DNA of 64,000 nucleotides. Source: JALOLV01 sp046295175. Lineage in GTDB: Bacteria; Bacteroidota; Bacteroidia; Cytophagales; Spirosomataceae. The number at the start of each line of letters is the position of its first letter. Position 1 is the stretch's first letter. Made by a program: the position numbers and the translations under genes. Of this stretch, positions 16,142 to 25,300 are shown piece after piece. Below the pieces are notes generated by a model. It saw only the letters and a list, made by a program, of their open reading frames with translations. It was not told the origin of the DNA and searched no databases. The DNA is taken from positions 124,001 through 188,000 of the forward strand of contig JBKBNY010000001.1 in the NCBI GenBank assembly GCA_046295175.1, in the 5' to 3' direction.

Positions 16142-17692
16142 TTACTTACCGCAAAGTGTAGTGTAGGTCTCGAAGAGTCTGATGTAGTTTTCGGCATTGT
16201 AAGAATTGAATTCACCCGTATCTATTTTTGGTTGCATTTTAGGGCAATCTTCAAAATATGTTTTGAGTGATTTTTTTATACCAAAAACCGGAATCTCATA
16301 AAATTTTTCTTCGTTTGGTCTCTTCAAAGTGTAGTCGCTTTGAGGGAAGAATTCGGCATAAACCGATAATTTCTTGTGTGTTTTAACTTCTTCTAATAGT
16401 GAATAACGGCTTGTTGCCTCCAAGGCATTGCCTACAACCCCTACATAATAAGTCTTTCCTTCTTTGGTTTTGATAAATAGCAAATCGTCGATTTTTTTAC
16501 GAGTTGGTTTCTTAGCACCCGGAACCTCAATATAAACCGTGCTATTTTCGACTTTTAGAGAGCTAAGTAAACCTCCGACCAAACCCTGCGAACTCTCTTG
16601 TAGGCGAAAATCAACAACTGGCGGGTTATCATTCATGATTTTGATTTTACCTTGCAAACGCTCATTTTTCTTATCTACGGCTTCACCTTCTAAAAGTACA
16701 AATTTGAAAACATCCGAAGACTTCTGATAATCGGCCAATTGTGGCTCGGCTTCAATCGGATTAATTCTTTTGAGTTCTTGGGCTGTTGTTGTAAATTCTT
16801 TTACTTCACGGATATTTGCCGAGAGCAAATCATAATTTGAAGCCATCCCTAAGAATTTACGGTCATTTTCTTTAACGCCAATTAAGTATTTTTCGGCTTC
16901 TGCAATATTACCGAGCAGTAAATGCGAAAAACCTAAATTGTAAAAAGCCGCCATTCTGACATCTTTGATGGCATCATCGTCTTTTGAATTATTGTATTTC
17001 AAAAGTGTAAGCCAGTATTTTTGAGCTTCACCAAACAATTTCGGCCAGTCTTCTCTACTAACACCAACCAAAGACGGAAAAACCTGAGTCGAAAGGTTGA
17101 AATCATTGAGGTCGGTATTTTTAGGCAACTTCGTAAGCTCTATATATCTTGCCTTGAGTATTGGCCCATGCAAGAAGTATGATTCAAAATCTTGGATTAG
17201 TTCAAGATATGTCAAGTACAAAGCTCTATACACAGTAGAAGTTAGGTTTTTACCAATATCTACCACGTAAGTATTTGCTCTTGGGGTTCTGTATCTTTTA
17301 AAAATAATATTACCTTCTTTGTCTTTGACTTCTACGTTTGCTTCGATACCCATCACATAAGCTGGGCTTTTCTGAAATGAGCGAGAATCTATAAACTCGA
17401 ACCTCGTGATATTGTAATTAATTGTAAAATCACCATCCAAAGTACTTTTTAAACCATAGACTTCAAAGTTCTCTGCCAATGTTGATAAACTATAAACACC
17501 ACCGTTTCGTTTGATGTCTTCTTCGAGGTTTTTGGGTGCGTTGATTTTAATCGAATAACTCTTATAGTTTGTGTATTTGCTATCGACAGGTGCAATAGGC
17601 CCTCGGAGTTGAATGCTCTTTTCGGAACGTTTTTGAGCAAACACTGCACCGAAAGACAAAATTGACAGGGCAATAATGTATATTTTTTTCAT
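16142..17692 (-). CDS. Secreted TPR-like protein, unknown function
   Basis: The start is placed at the ATG at 17692 because it opens directly into a signal peptide (MKKIYIIALSILSFGAVFAQ); the longer frame from 17737 adds 15 non-signal residues. The 516-residue product has an N-terminal beta-rich part (LRGPIAPVDSKYTNYKSYSIKINAP...), a central helical TPR-like stretch (about 220-290, with ARLxxLxHLLLGNIAEAEKYL-like helices) and a C-terminal domain containing PVVDFRLQESSQGLVGGLLSSLKVENSTVYIEVP. I do not recognise a family. It is third in an operon with the next two genes and ends at a terminator. Confidence 0.6.
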   Translation of the reverse strand: MKKIYIIALSILSFGAVFAQKRSEKSIQLRGPIAPVDSKYTNYKSYSIKINAPKNLEEDIKRNGGVYSLSTLAENFEVYGLKSTLDGDFTINYNITRFEFIDSRSFQKSPAYVMGIEANVEVKDKEGNIIFKRYRTPRANTYVVDIGKNLTSTVYRALYLTYLELIQDFESYFLHGPILKARYIELTKLPKNTDLNDFNLSTQVFPSLVGVSREDWPKLFGEAQKYWLTLLKYNNSKDDDAIKDVRMAAFYNLGFSHLLLGNIAEAEKYLIGVKENDRKFLGMASNYDLLSANIREVKEFTTTAQELKRINPIEAEPQLADYQKSSDVFKFVLLEGEAVDKKNERLQGKIKIMNDNPPVVDFRLQESSQGLVGGLLSSLKVENSTVYIEVPGAKKPTRKKIDDLLFIKTKEGKTYYVGVVGNALEATSRYSLLEEVKTHKKLSVYAEFFPQSDYTLKRPNEEKFYEIPVFGIKKSLKTYFEDCPKMQPKIDTGEFNSYNAENYIRLFETYTTLCGK

Positions 17693-17764
17693 TTTTATCT
17701 GTTTAAAATTGAATTTGGAGGATACTATGATTTGCAAGTATCCTTCATTTACAAAGCTGATGAA

Positions 17765-18907
17765 TTATTTTAGCGACTCGTTATGGCGAGTGTTTACTTT
17801 GGCTTGCTTCATCGAATCCGAAAGATTTACAGCTACTTCAAATAGTTTTTCGCCATCTTTTTCGTCAAATCCATTTTTTATCAAACCATCTGCTTCTTCT
17901 TTTGCTTTTTCGGGCTTATCGAGGTAATAATATATCTTAGAAAGGTTGTAATAAGCCGAATATCTAAGTTTTTTATTACGTTTGTCGTCGCCGCCATACT
18001 TAGTCTTGAGCGATTGAAGATAATCAATCAAAGGTGCCATATTCGATTCGAGCGTTGAGATAGGCTCATCGGCTTTCATCGTTTTAAACAATTCTTTTAC
18101 AGCCGCAATAGCTTCTTGCTGGGTCTGGTACTCAGGGTGGTCTTTAGAATTGAGAATCCACAAAAAATCTTCATCATTTACAGGAGTAAAACCATAAGTA
18201 GAGTTAAGGCGGCTGTTCACAAAACTAACCGAACCATCCACAAACTTGCGGAGATTCTCGCCATAAATGGCTTCTTTACGATTTGAGAAATCGTTACTAA
18301 CCGCCGATGCACTCGTAGATTTATCGCTGGTATAGGTATAAGAATTACTAAGACCAAGATTAAAGCCATTGGTATTATCTTCGGTTGGTTTAGCAACATT
18401 CACATTAGCCAAAAATCGGTTTGTAGTTTTTTCTTCTTCTTTTTTCTTTTTTTCTTCTAATTCTTTAGCTGTTGGAGTGCGTGGAGTCATCGGGCCTTTG
18501 ATTCTACAAGTACCTCTACCTTCGTAATTGGCCTGAACCCAATAATATGTAGTGCGAGAAGTTACTTTACCATCTTTATCTTTATTTTCTACGGTTTCAG
18601 ATTTAGTTTCGGCTCCTCTAAAAGCAAAATCATCTACATTTACCTCAACACCAACTGTTGGGTTAGATTCTATTTTTTTCCATCCATGTACTACAACTCT
18701 ATCATAAATGCTATTTTCGTCGGTGTATGAGCGAATCGCCCCTCCGACGTTAGCTCGAACTCCGTAAGTTCTATTTTCGAGTGGAACAAATTCATAGGGA
18801 AGTTTTTGATAATTGACCTTAAAATAGAAGCGGTCGAGGTCAACTTTCTGTGCAAAAACTCCAGTAATTGCACCAAAGTACAATACAAACAATTTAGTAG
18901 ATTTCAT
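17765..18907 (-). CDS. Secreted protein with TPR-like C-terminus, unknown function
   Basis: The 380-residue product has a signal peptide (MKSTKLFVLYFGAITGVFAQ). The N-terminal part (KVDLDRFYFKVNYQKLPYEFVPLENRTYGVRAN) is beta-rich. A charged linker of KELEEKKKKEEEK type lies near 150-165, and the C-terminal third has paired helices (RYSAYYNLSKIYYYLDKPEKAKEEADGLI) typical of tetratricopeptide repeats. Its layout parallels the product of the downstream gene: N-terminal sheet domain, then helices. It may be a distant paralogue or a partner. No known function. Confidence 0.6.
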   Translation of the reverse strand: MKSTKLFVLYFGAITGVFAQKVDLDRFYFKVNYQKLPYEFVPLENRTYGVRANVGGAIRSYTDENSIYDRVVVHGWKKIESNPTVGVEVNVDDFAFRGAETKSETVENKDKDGKVTSRTTYYWVQANYEGRGTCRIKGPMTPRTPTAKELEEKKKKEEEKTTNRFLANVNVAKPTEDNTNGFNLGLSNSYTYTSDKSTSASAVSNDFSNRKEAIYGENLRKFVDGSVSFVNSRLNSTYGFTPVNDEDFLWILNSKDHPEYQTQQEAIAAVKELFKTMKADEPISTLESNMAPLIDYLQSLKTKYGGDDKRNKKLRYSAYYNLSKIYYYLDKPEKAKEEADGLIKNGFDEKDGEKLFEVAVNLSDSMKQAKVNTRHNESLK

Positions 18908-19009
18908 TTTATAGAAGATTTGGTAATTTTGAGGATATGGAGTAATGATAGAGTATGTTTAAAAATATATTGGTCAAGTAATGCCTACCTGACCAAAGGA
19001 GCTACAGAA

Positions 19010-19618
19010 TCACCCTCCGATTCGGTAAAAAACAGATATATTTATTGGCAAATCGAATTTATCGAAGGATTCGATGATATTACCAATAAGTGGAATCTCT
19101 TGCGAAATTGTAGTCTTTTCGCCAGACTTTTTGAACTTGTAGTTATTGAGTAGCCAATACCCAAGTCCAGCTTCGACTTGGTACCCAAACTGGTCATTTA
19201 TCATGCCTTTTCTACCCAATAATATACCTAAGCCAACACGATTGTTTACCACAGGTTCTTCAAATTTGATGTTTTGAAATCTGTAGCGAGTGTATGGAGA
19301 AATGTGCCAGCCATCAAGAGTATTGGTTGGATTAAAGTAGTAGTTGGCTCGAAGCATTCCGTTGTAACCAAAGCGTTTAACTTCAATTTCGGTTTCATTG
19401 CCATTGGCATCAACGATTGTGGCTTCGCCCCATTTCTTAAAGATTAAACCGTTTGTTAGTTCTAAGCTGAATTTATCAGCTCCAAATTCGACAGAGACCT
19501 CTGGTTTTGCATCTACGAGGTTGTCAACATTCAATTTTAAGTCTAATTGTGCATAAGTACTCAGAATGGTGGATGAGTAAATCAAAGCAGTTAGAATTAA
19601 GTTTGTAGAGATTTTCAT
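19010..19618 (-). CDS. Secreted beta-rich (outer-membrane barrel-like) protein, unknown
   Basis: The ATG at 19618 is chosen because it begins a signal peptide (MKISTNLILTALIYSSTILSTYAQ); an upstream ATG at 19681 would bury it. The 202-residue product has alternating hydrophobic strands (LELTNGLIFKKWGEATIV, YNGMLRANYYFNP, GWHISPYTRYRFQNIKF, RVGLGILLGRKG, GYQVEAGLGYWLLNNYKFKK, PINISVFYRIGG), which suggests a small beta-barrel of about eight strands. It is the first gene of a three-gene operon with the two other secreted proteins. Family not recognised. Confidence 0.6.
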   Translation of the reverse strand: MKISTNLILTALIYSSTILSTYAQLDLKLNVDNLVDAKPEVSVEFGADKFSLELTNGLIFKKWGEATIVDANGNETEIEVKRFGYNGMLRANYYFNPTNTLDGWHISPYTRYRFQNIKFEEPVVNNRVGLGILLGRKGMINDQFGYQVEAGLGYWLLNNYKFKKSGEKTTISQEIPLIGNIIESFDKFDLPINISVFYRIGG

Positions 19619-19965
19619 AAAATGGATATTATAGTTTACAGTTTTTTGACTTTGGAGCAAAACCATAAATTTTTTTTTCAATTATTCTACCCTCCAATTC
19701 ATTATATCTCTACCATAGAGGTATCTAATTTTGTTTCTCAATTAGTCAAATTAGGGAATCAATTGACTAAAAAAGGCATTTTATTCTTATTTTGTAGCTT
19801 TATAAATAAACTATGGGGCTATTTTATTTTTAAACTCAGTCGATTACAAAAATCTATGAGAAACAAGATAATATTGCCGGGTCTTTATTAGGATTTAACC
19901 CGAACCACCGATAGATTTGTGTACTTTTGAGAAATACCCTAATTTTTAAAACCGTAGTTATCATA

Positions 19966-21825
19966 ATGCGAAGATTTTGCCCAAGTGTATTTTCTTTTGC
20001 ACTTGTTTGTCTAATGGCTGGCTATCAGGTGTTTGCACAAACTCCCAACATTAATAGTATCAAAAAACAGTTTAATCAATCTTCTACCGATACTACACAA
20101 CACCGTTTAGCTTTAGTTTTAGGAAAAATCTACGAAGAAAATAATCTTGACTCTTCGTTGTTTTTCTTTGGTAAATCGCTCGAAATTGCACAAAAATCTA
20201 AGATTCCTCTGCTTATTGCCGAGAGTATGTGTGAAATCGGTCGGGCAAACTTATATTTAATCAAAGATGAAGCTAAGGCAATCGAATGGCTGAATAAGTC
20301 TTTAGAAATCTCGCTTAAGCATAAATTCTATGCCATCTCTGCGGTTTGTTATATATATTTAGGCATCATTGCCAATCACCAAAATAATGCATCAAAATTT
20401 GAATTCCTGAAAAAATCTATTGAGTTAGCCAAATTATCAAATGATAAAAAAGTGATAGCTGATAGTTATAGTGCTTCTCACCAGATTTATTTTTTGAGCA
20501 ACAGGCTCAAGGATTCGGAATTCTATCTCCTAAAAGCAATTGACATCCAAAAAAATAACAATATTGATAACTGGTTTACGTACAGTTTAGATTATTGTGA
20601 TATTCTTGAAAAACAGAAAAAATACGATGAATCTTATCAATATGCCCAAAAACTGAGTAAAAGTGTTCCAAAATTACAAAAATCAGAAGGTACGTTTGTG
20701 TATCTCAATGACAATGGTAGGCTACAAATAAAATTAAGAAACTATAAACAAGCCGAAAAGTATTTTTATGATGCCATCGAGTTCGAAAAAAGTAAAACCA
20801 AACCCGACACTTCGCATCTTAATTATTCATTTACAGAATTAGAAAATATCTACCTGATACAACAAGACTACAAAAAGGCACACGAAATTAGTAAAAAACT
20901 GATGGTGATTCGTCTTTGGTTGAGCCAAAAAAGAGAAACTCAAAATAGCCAAATTCTGATTACACAATTGAAATCAAAACTTGATTTAGAGAAGAAAGAA
21001 ATCGAGATAAAAAGACTTGCCGATAAGCAAAATCAGCAGTTTTTTCTGTTAATTGCCTTTATTGCCATAATGGCCCTTCTATCGAGTTTAATCATTATTC
21101 TGGAACGAAACAAAAAGCGTATCGAACGGCAAAAAGAAGAACTCAGCCAGATAAATGCCACTAAAGATAAACTATTTAGTATCATTGCTCACGACCTTCG
21201 CAAGCCAATAGCATCGCTTAAAGGTATCTTACAGTTATTTGATAATCAATCACTTAGCCAATCAGAATTCGTAGAATTATCAAAGCAATTGGAGCAAAAT
21301 GTAGATAATATCCACGCAATGCTCGAAAACCTTTTGCTGTGGTCGCTCTCTCAAATGAATGGCATCAAACCGCATTTTAGGAAGTTTAATATTGCCGAAA
21401 CTGTAACCGACACAATTTCACTTTTTGGTGAAATGACACGCCAGAAGCAGGTCAGGTTAATAACGAATATTGATAACCAGCTTGTCGCATTTGCAGATGA
21501 AAACCAAATCCAAACCGTTATCAGAAATCTTTTGAACAACGCCGTTAAGTTTTCTCCGATAAACGGTCAAGTAGAGATTTTGGGCTATGCCGAAGATAAG
21601 AAAATAAGTTTGACTTTTACCGATTCTGGAAGCGGCATAAAACCAGAAGAATTGGCTACTATTTTCTCAAAACCAAAGCTAAATCTGGGTACGAAAGGCG
21701 AAAAAGGAACTGGCTTAGGTTTGATACTTTGCAAGGAGTTAATCGAGCAAAATCAAGGTAATATTAGTGTATCGAGCCAGAATGGGCAGGGTTCTACATT
21801 TAAAATTTCTTTACCAATTGGATAA
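19966..21825 (+). CDS. TPR-containing sensor histidine kinase
   Basis: The ATG at 19966 leads directly into a signal peptide (MRRFCPSVFSFALVCLMAGYQVFAQ), so it is preferred over 19927. The 619-residue product has periplasmic TPR helices (about 30-340), one membrane helix (about 360-382, FFLLIAFIAIMALLSSLIIIL), a coiled coil, and a HisKA domain with FSIIAHDLRKPIASLKG (phospho-His). The HATPase domain has VIRNLLNNAVKFSP, FTDSGSGIKPEE and GEKGTGLGLILCKELIEQ. No receiver domain or response-regulator gene is adjacent. It is divergent from the three-gene secreted operon, so it might sense its products. Confidence 0.88.
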   Translation: MRRFCPSVFSFALVCLMAGYQVFAQTPNINSIKKQFNQSSTDTTQHRLALVLGKIYEENNLDSSLFFFGKSLEIAQKSKIPLLIAESMCEIGRANLYLIKDEAKAIEWLNKSLEISLKHKFYAISAVCYIYLGIIANHQNNASKFEFLKKSIELAKLSNDKKVIADSYSASHQIYFLSNRLKDSEFYLLKAIDIQKNNNIDNWFTYSLDYCDILEKQKKYDESYQYAQKLSKSVPKLQKSEGTFVYLNDNGRLQIKLRNYKQAEKYFYDAIEFEKSKTKPDTSHLNYSFTELENIYLIQQDYKKAHEISKKLMVIRLWLSQKRETQNSQILITQLKSKLDLEKKEIEIKRLADKQNQQFFLLIAFIAIMALLSSLIIILERNKKRIERQKEELSQINATKDKLFSIIAHDLRKPIASLKGILQLFDNQSLSQSEFVELSKQLEQNVDNIHAMLENLLLWSLSQMNGIKPHFRKFNIAETVTDTISLFGEMTRQKQVRLITNIDNQLVAFADENQIQTVIRNLLNNAVKFSPINGQVEILGYAEDKKISLTFTDSGSGIKPEELATIFSKPKLNLGTKGEKGTGLGLILCKELIEQNQGNISVSSQNGQGSTFKISLPIG

Positions 21826-21861
21826 ATTTAGCAGAAATTAAACTATTTTCTCCTAAATTTA
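21823..21861. repeat. Inverted repeat after the kinase gene (possible terminator)
   Basis: Nine-base arms TAAATTTAG and CTAAATTTA (21823-21831 and 21853-21861) begin at the stop codon of the kinase gene and lie just before the UnbV lipoprotein gene. It is AT-rich with a 21-base loop and no T run, so function is uncertain. Confidence 0.3.
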
Positions 21862-21888
21862 CCTCCCAATTAATATCAACCCTATTCA

Positions 21889-24800
21889 ATGAAATTACAA
21901 AAGATTGCCATCATTATTTGCCTTTGTTTTATTCTATTCAATTGCCAAGATTCCTCTCAAACCGATTCTAACGAACCATCGGGCGACCCTATATTTCAGC
22001 TTCTCACACCCGAAAAAACCGGTATTACGTTTCAAAATGTAATCGAAGAAGGACTGAATACCAATGTTTTGATGTATGAATATTTCTATAACGGTGGCGG
22101 AGTTGCGGTTGGCGATTTGAATGGCGATGGACTCGATGATGTGTATTTTACGAGCAATATGGAGGTCAATAGACTTTACCTCAATCGTGGTAAAATGTCG
22201 TTTCAAGATATTACCGACCAAGCTGGCGTAAGCGGACGTGAAGGCCCTTGGAAAACAGGTGCTACGATGGCCGATGTGAATGGCGATGGACGGCTCGATA
22301 TTTTTATTTGTTATTCGGGCAACCTCCGCCCCGAAAAACGTACCAAACAACTTTTTATCAACCAAGGCAACGACCCCAACGGAATCCCGAAGTTTATCGA
22401 TAAAGCCGCCGAATACGGCTTAGACAATACATCTACAAGCACTCAAGCCGCCTTTTTTGACTATGACCGAGATGGCGATTTGGATATGTTTTTATTGAAT
22501 CACAACATCAAATCGTTGCCAGTTCTTAATATCCTATCTACCAAAGAAATCATCAAAACCGAAGACCCAATAAGCGGAGTTCGACTTTTTAGAAACGATA
22601 AAGGAGCAAATGGGCAACCGTTTTTCAGTGATGTTACACAAAAAGCCAACATTCTTAGTCATTCGATTTCTTACGGTTTGGGTATCGGAGTCGCCGATTT
22701 CAATCAAGATGGTTGGCAAGATATGTACGTATCAAATGATTACACAGCTCCCGATTATCTGTACATAAACGACCAAAAAGGTGGATTCATCAATCAAATA
22801 AATGAGCGTTTGGGACATTTTTCACAGTTTTCAATGGGAAATGATGTATCGGATGTGAATAATGATGGAGCAATCGACATCTTCACGCTCGATATGCTGC
22901 CCGAAGATAACCGCCGACAAAAGCTATTGATGGCACCCGATAACTACGAAAAATTTGACTTTAACGTACAAGTAGGATTCGGCAAGCAGTACATGCGAAA
23001 TATGCTGCACTTACTTCCTCCATCTGGGGGGCAGGGTGCTTCTGAAATCGGTCAACTTGCCGGAGTCTCAAACACAGACTGGTCTTGGGCGGCACTTTTT
23101 GCCGATTATGATAACGATGGATGGAAAGACCTCTACATCACAAACGGGTACATGAGAGATTATACAAATCTTGATTTTTTGAAGTACATGAATGATTTTA
23201 CGGCTCAAAATCAAGTAACCCGTGAAAGCGTCTTAGAATTGGTCAAACAAATGCCATCAAGCAATGTAACAAACTACATTTTTAGAAACAATGGCGATTT
23301 GACATTCCGAAACATGGTTGGCTCTTGGGGTACCAATCAACAATCAAATAGCAACGGAGCTGCTTACAGTGATTTAGACAACGATGGCGACCTTGATTTG
23401 GTCGTAAATAATATCAATCAACCTGCATTTATCTACGAAAACGTATCAAATACTAAGAATAATCACCTCAAAATAAAATTAGACGGAGAAGGCTTAAACC
23501 GAAACGGAATTGGTGCAAAAATCACCCTTTATAACAAAGGAAAAGTACAATTTCAAGAAGCTATGCCAACACATGGTTATCAGTCGAGTGTGAGTCCAGT
23601 TCTTCATTTTGGATTGGGCAAAGATGCTGCAATTGATTCCCTAAAAGTCGTTTGGTTGGGTGGTAAATCAGAAATTTTGAAAACTATAAAAGCTAATCAA
23701 ACACTGACATTATCTGAGAAAAATGCAAAATCAATTCCGAGTAAAAAAGAATCACCAAAACCTTTGTTGCAAGAAGTTTCGCCAGTAAACTTTGTTCATG
23801 TAAAAGATTCGGTCAATGATTTCAAACGACAATCATTGCTCACCAATCCGCTCTCGTTTGCGGGTCCTTGCATGGCAAAAGGCGATATCAATGGCGATGG
23901 TTTAGAAGATATTTATGTGGGCGGAGGCACCAACCAAGCAGGAGAAATTTACTTACAAAGCAAAGGTGGTTCGTTTACACTTAAACCCCAACCTGCTTTT
24001 GAATCAGACAAATTGAGCTACGATACCGATGCACTTTTCGTCGATACCAATGCCGATGGATTCATAGATTTATACGTTTGCAGCGGCGGTTACGGTAATT
24101 ATCAAACCAACGATGCCGCCCTACAAGACCGGCTTTATTTGGGCGATGGAAAGGGTAATTTTACCAAAACTGTACTTCCACAAATGCTTACGAGTACGAG
24201 TTGTGTCAGGGCAAATGATATAAATGGCGATGGTAAAATTGATTTATTTGTAGGTGGCAGGGTAAACGTTGGGCGTTATCCCGAAGCCCCACAGAGCTAC
24301 GTCTTAATCAATAATGGAAAAGGACAGTTTGCCATTCAAACATCCGAACCACTCAAAAATATCGGGATGGTTACCGATGCGGCTTGGTATGATTTGAACG
24401 GTGATAAAAAGAACGAACTCATCATCGTAGGTGAATGGATGCCGATAACGGTTTTTGAGGTACAGAATGGTGAATTTAAAGAATCTACCGATAAATATTT
24501 CGATAAAAAATGGACTGGTTTGTGGAATAAACTCTTGATTGATGATTTTAATGGCGATGGAAAAGGCGATTTGGTTGTTGGTAATTTAGGGCTGAATTCT
24601 CAACTCAAAGCAAGCGATTATCAACTCGCTGAATTATTCTACAAAGATTTTGACAAGAATGGTTCGGTCGAGCCAATTCTCTGCTCATACATTCAAGGCA
24701 AAAGTTATCCGTATCTGACTCGTGATGAACTGCTCGAACAACTACCGATGTTCAGAGCAAAATTCACCGATTACAAAAGCTATGCAGATGCCACCATCAA

Positions 24801-25197
24801 GGATGTCTTTACTAATGGCGAACTCGACGATGCAGGGCATTTAGAAGCAAATTGTCTCAAAACAATGTATTTTGAGAGTACCACAACGGGTAAATTCAAA
24901 GAAAAACCTTTGCCGATTCAAGCTCAATTTGCTCCAATATTTACGATTTCGGCTTTTGATTATGACAAAGACGGCAAAAAAGACTTGGTTTTGGCAGGAA
25001 ACATCCATCGAGCAAGACTCAAATTTGGTGACTATGATGCCAATTCTGGATTTGTTTTCAAAAACGATGGCAAAGGTAATTTTGGTTTTACTGGTCAGTT
25101 AGGTCTAAAAGGAGACGTTCGTAGTGCATTGACAATCAATGATTTAATTTTATTTGGCATTAACCAAGGTAAAGTCAGAGGATTCAAAATTCAATAA
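21889..25197 (+). CDS. VCBS/FG-GAP repeat lipoprotein with UnbV/ASPIC domain (CRTAC1 family)
   Basis: The 1102-residue protein begins with a lipoprotein signal (CLCFILFNCQDSS, lipid Cys about residue 19). Many repeats carry calcium-binding D-x-N-x-D-G-x-x-D loops (GDLNGDGLDDVYF, ADVNGDGRLDIFI, ADYDNDGWKDLYI, DINGDGKIDLFV, DDFNGDGKGDLVV), building one or two beta-propellers. An UnbV/ASPIC domain lies near 540-605 (GIGAKITLYNKGKVQFQE...GYQSSVSPVLHFGLGK). In Bacteroidota such proteins are surface or periplasmic and often accompany SusC/D-like systems, which are absent here. Function is unknown; a binding or enzymatic surface role is inferred. Confidence 0.9.
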   Translation: MKLQKIAIIICLCFILFNCQDSSQTDSNEPSGDPIFQLLTPEKTGITFQNVIEEGLNTNVLMYEYFYNGGGVAVGDLNGDGLDDVYFTSNMEVNRLYLNRGKMSFQDITDQAGVSGREGPWKTGATMADVNGDGRLDIFICYSGNLRPEKRTKQLFINQGNDPNGIPKFIDKAAEYGLDNTSTSTQAAFFDYDRDGDLDMFLLNHNIKSLPVLNILSTKEIIKTEDPISGVRLFRNDKGANGQPFFSDVTQKANILSHSISYGLGIGVADFNQDGWQDMYVSNDYTAPDYLYINDQKGGFINQINERLGHFSQFSMGNDVSDVNNDGAIDIFTLDMLPEDNRRQKLLMAPDNYEKFDFNVQVGFGKQYMRNMLHLLPPSGGQGASEIGQLAGVSNTDWSWAALFADYDNDGWKDLYITNGYMRDYTNLDFLKYMNDFTAQNQVTRESVLELVKQMPSSNVTNYIFRNNGDLTFRNMVGSWGTNQQSNSNGAAYSDLDNDGDLDLVVNNINQPAFIYENVSNTKNNHLKIKLDGEGLNRNGIGAKITLYNKGKVQFQEAMPTHGYQSSVSPVLHFGLGKDAAIDSLKVVWLGGKSEILKTIKANQTLTLSEKNAKSIPSKKESPKPLLQEVSPVNFVHVKDSVNDFKRQSLLTNPLSFAGPCMAKGDINGDGLEDIYVGGGTNQAGEIYLQSKGGSFTLKPQPAFESDKLSYDTDALFVDTNADGFIDLYVCSGGYGNYQTNDAALQDRLYLGDGKGNFTKTVLPQMLTSTSCVRANDINGDGKIDLFVGGRVNVGRYPEAPQSYVLINNGKGQFAIQTSEPLKNIGMVTDAAWYDLNGDKKNELIIVGEWMPITVFEVQNGEFKESTDKYFDKKWTGLWNKLLIDDFNGDGKGDLVVGNLGLNSQLKASDYQLAELFYKDFDKNGSVEPILCSYIQGKSYPYLTRDELLEQLPMFRAKFTDYKSYADATIKDVFTNGELDDAGHLEANCLKTMYFESTTTGKFKEKPLPIQAQFAPIFTISAFDYDKDGKKDLVLAGNIHRARLKFGDYDANSGFVFKNDGKGNFGFTGQLGLKGDVRSALTINDLILFGINQGKVRGFKIQ

Positions 25198-25202
25198 AAT
25201 TT

Positions 25203-25238
25203 AAACCCTGTCAGTGCTTTTTGTCGCGGTCAGGGTTT
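25203..25238. repeat. Degenerate REP-like hairpin after the UnbV lipoprotein gene
   Basis: Eight-base arms AAACCCTG and CAGGGTTT (25203-25210 and 25231-25238) enclose an imperfect middle containing GTCAG and GGTCAGG. It shares the CCCTG..CAGGG core with the RAYT-associated palindromes and starts six bases after the stop codon. Confidence 0.55.
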
Positions 25239-25300
25239 CATCACAAATTATTTGATAATATTCATAAAATCCATAAATTTGTTCAAATCGCAAAGCAAGA

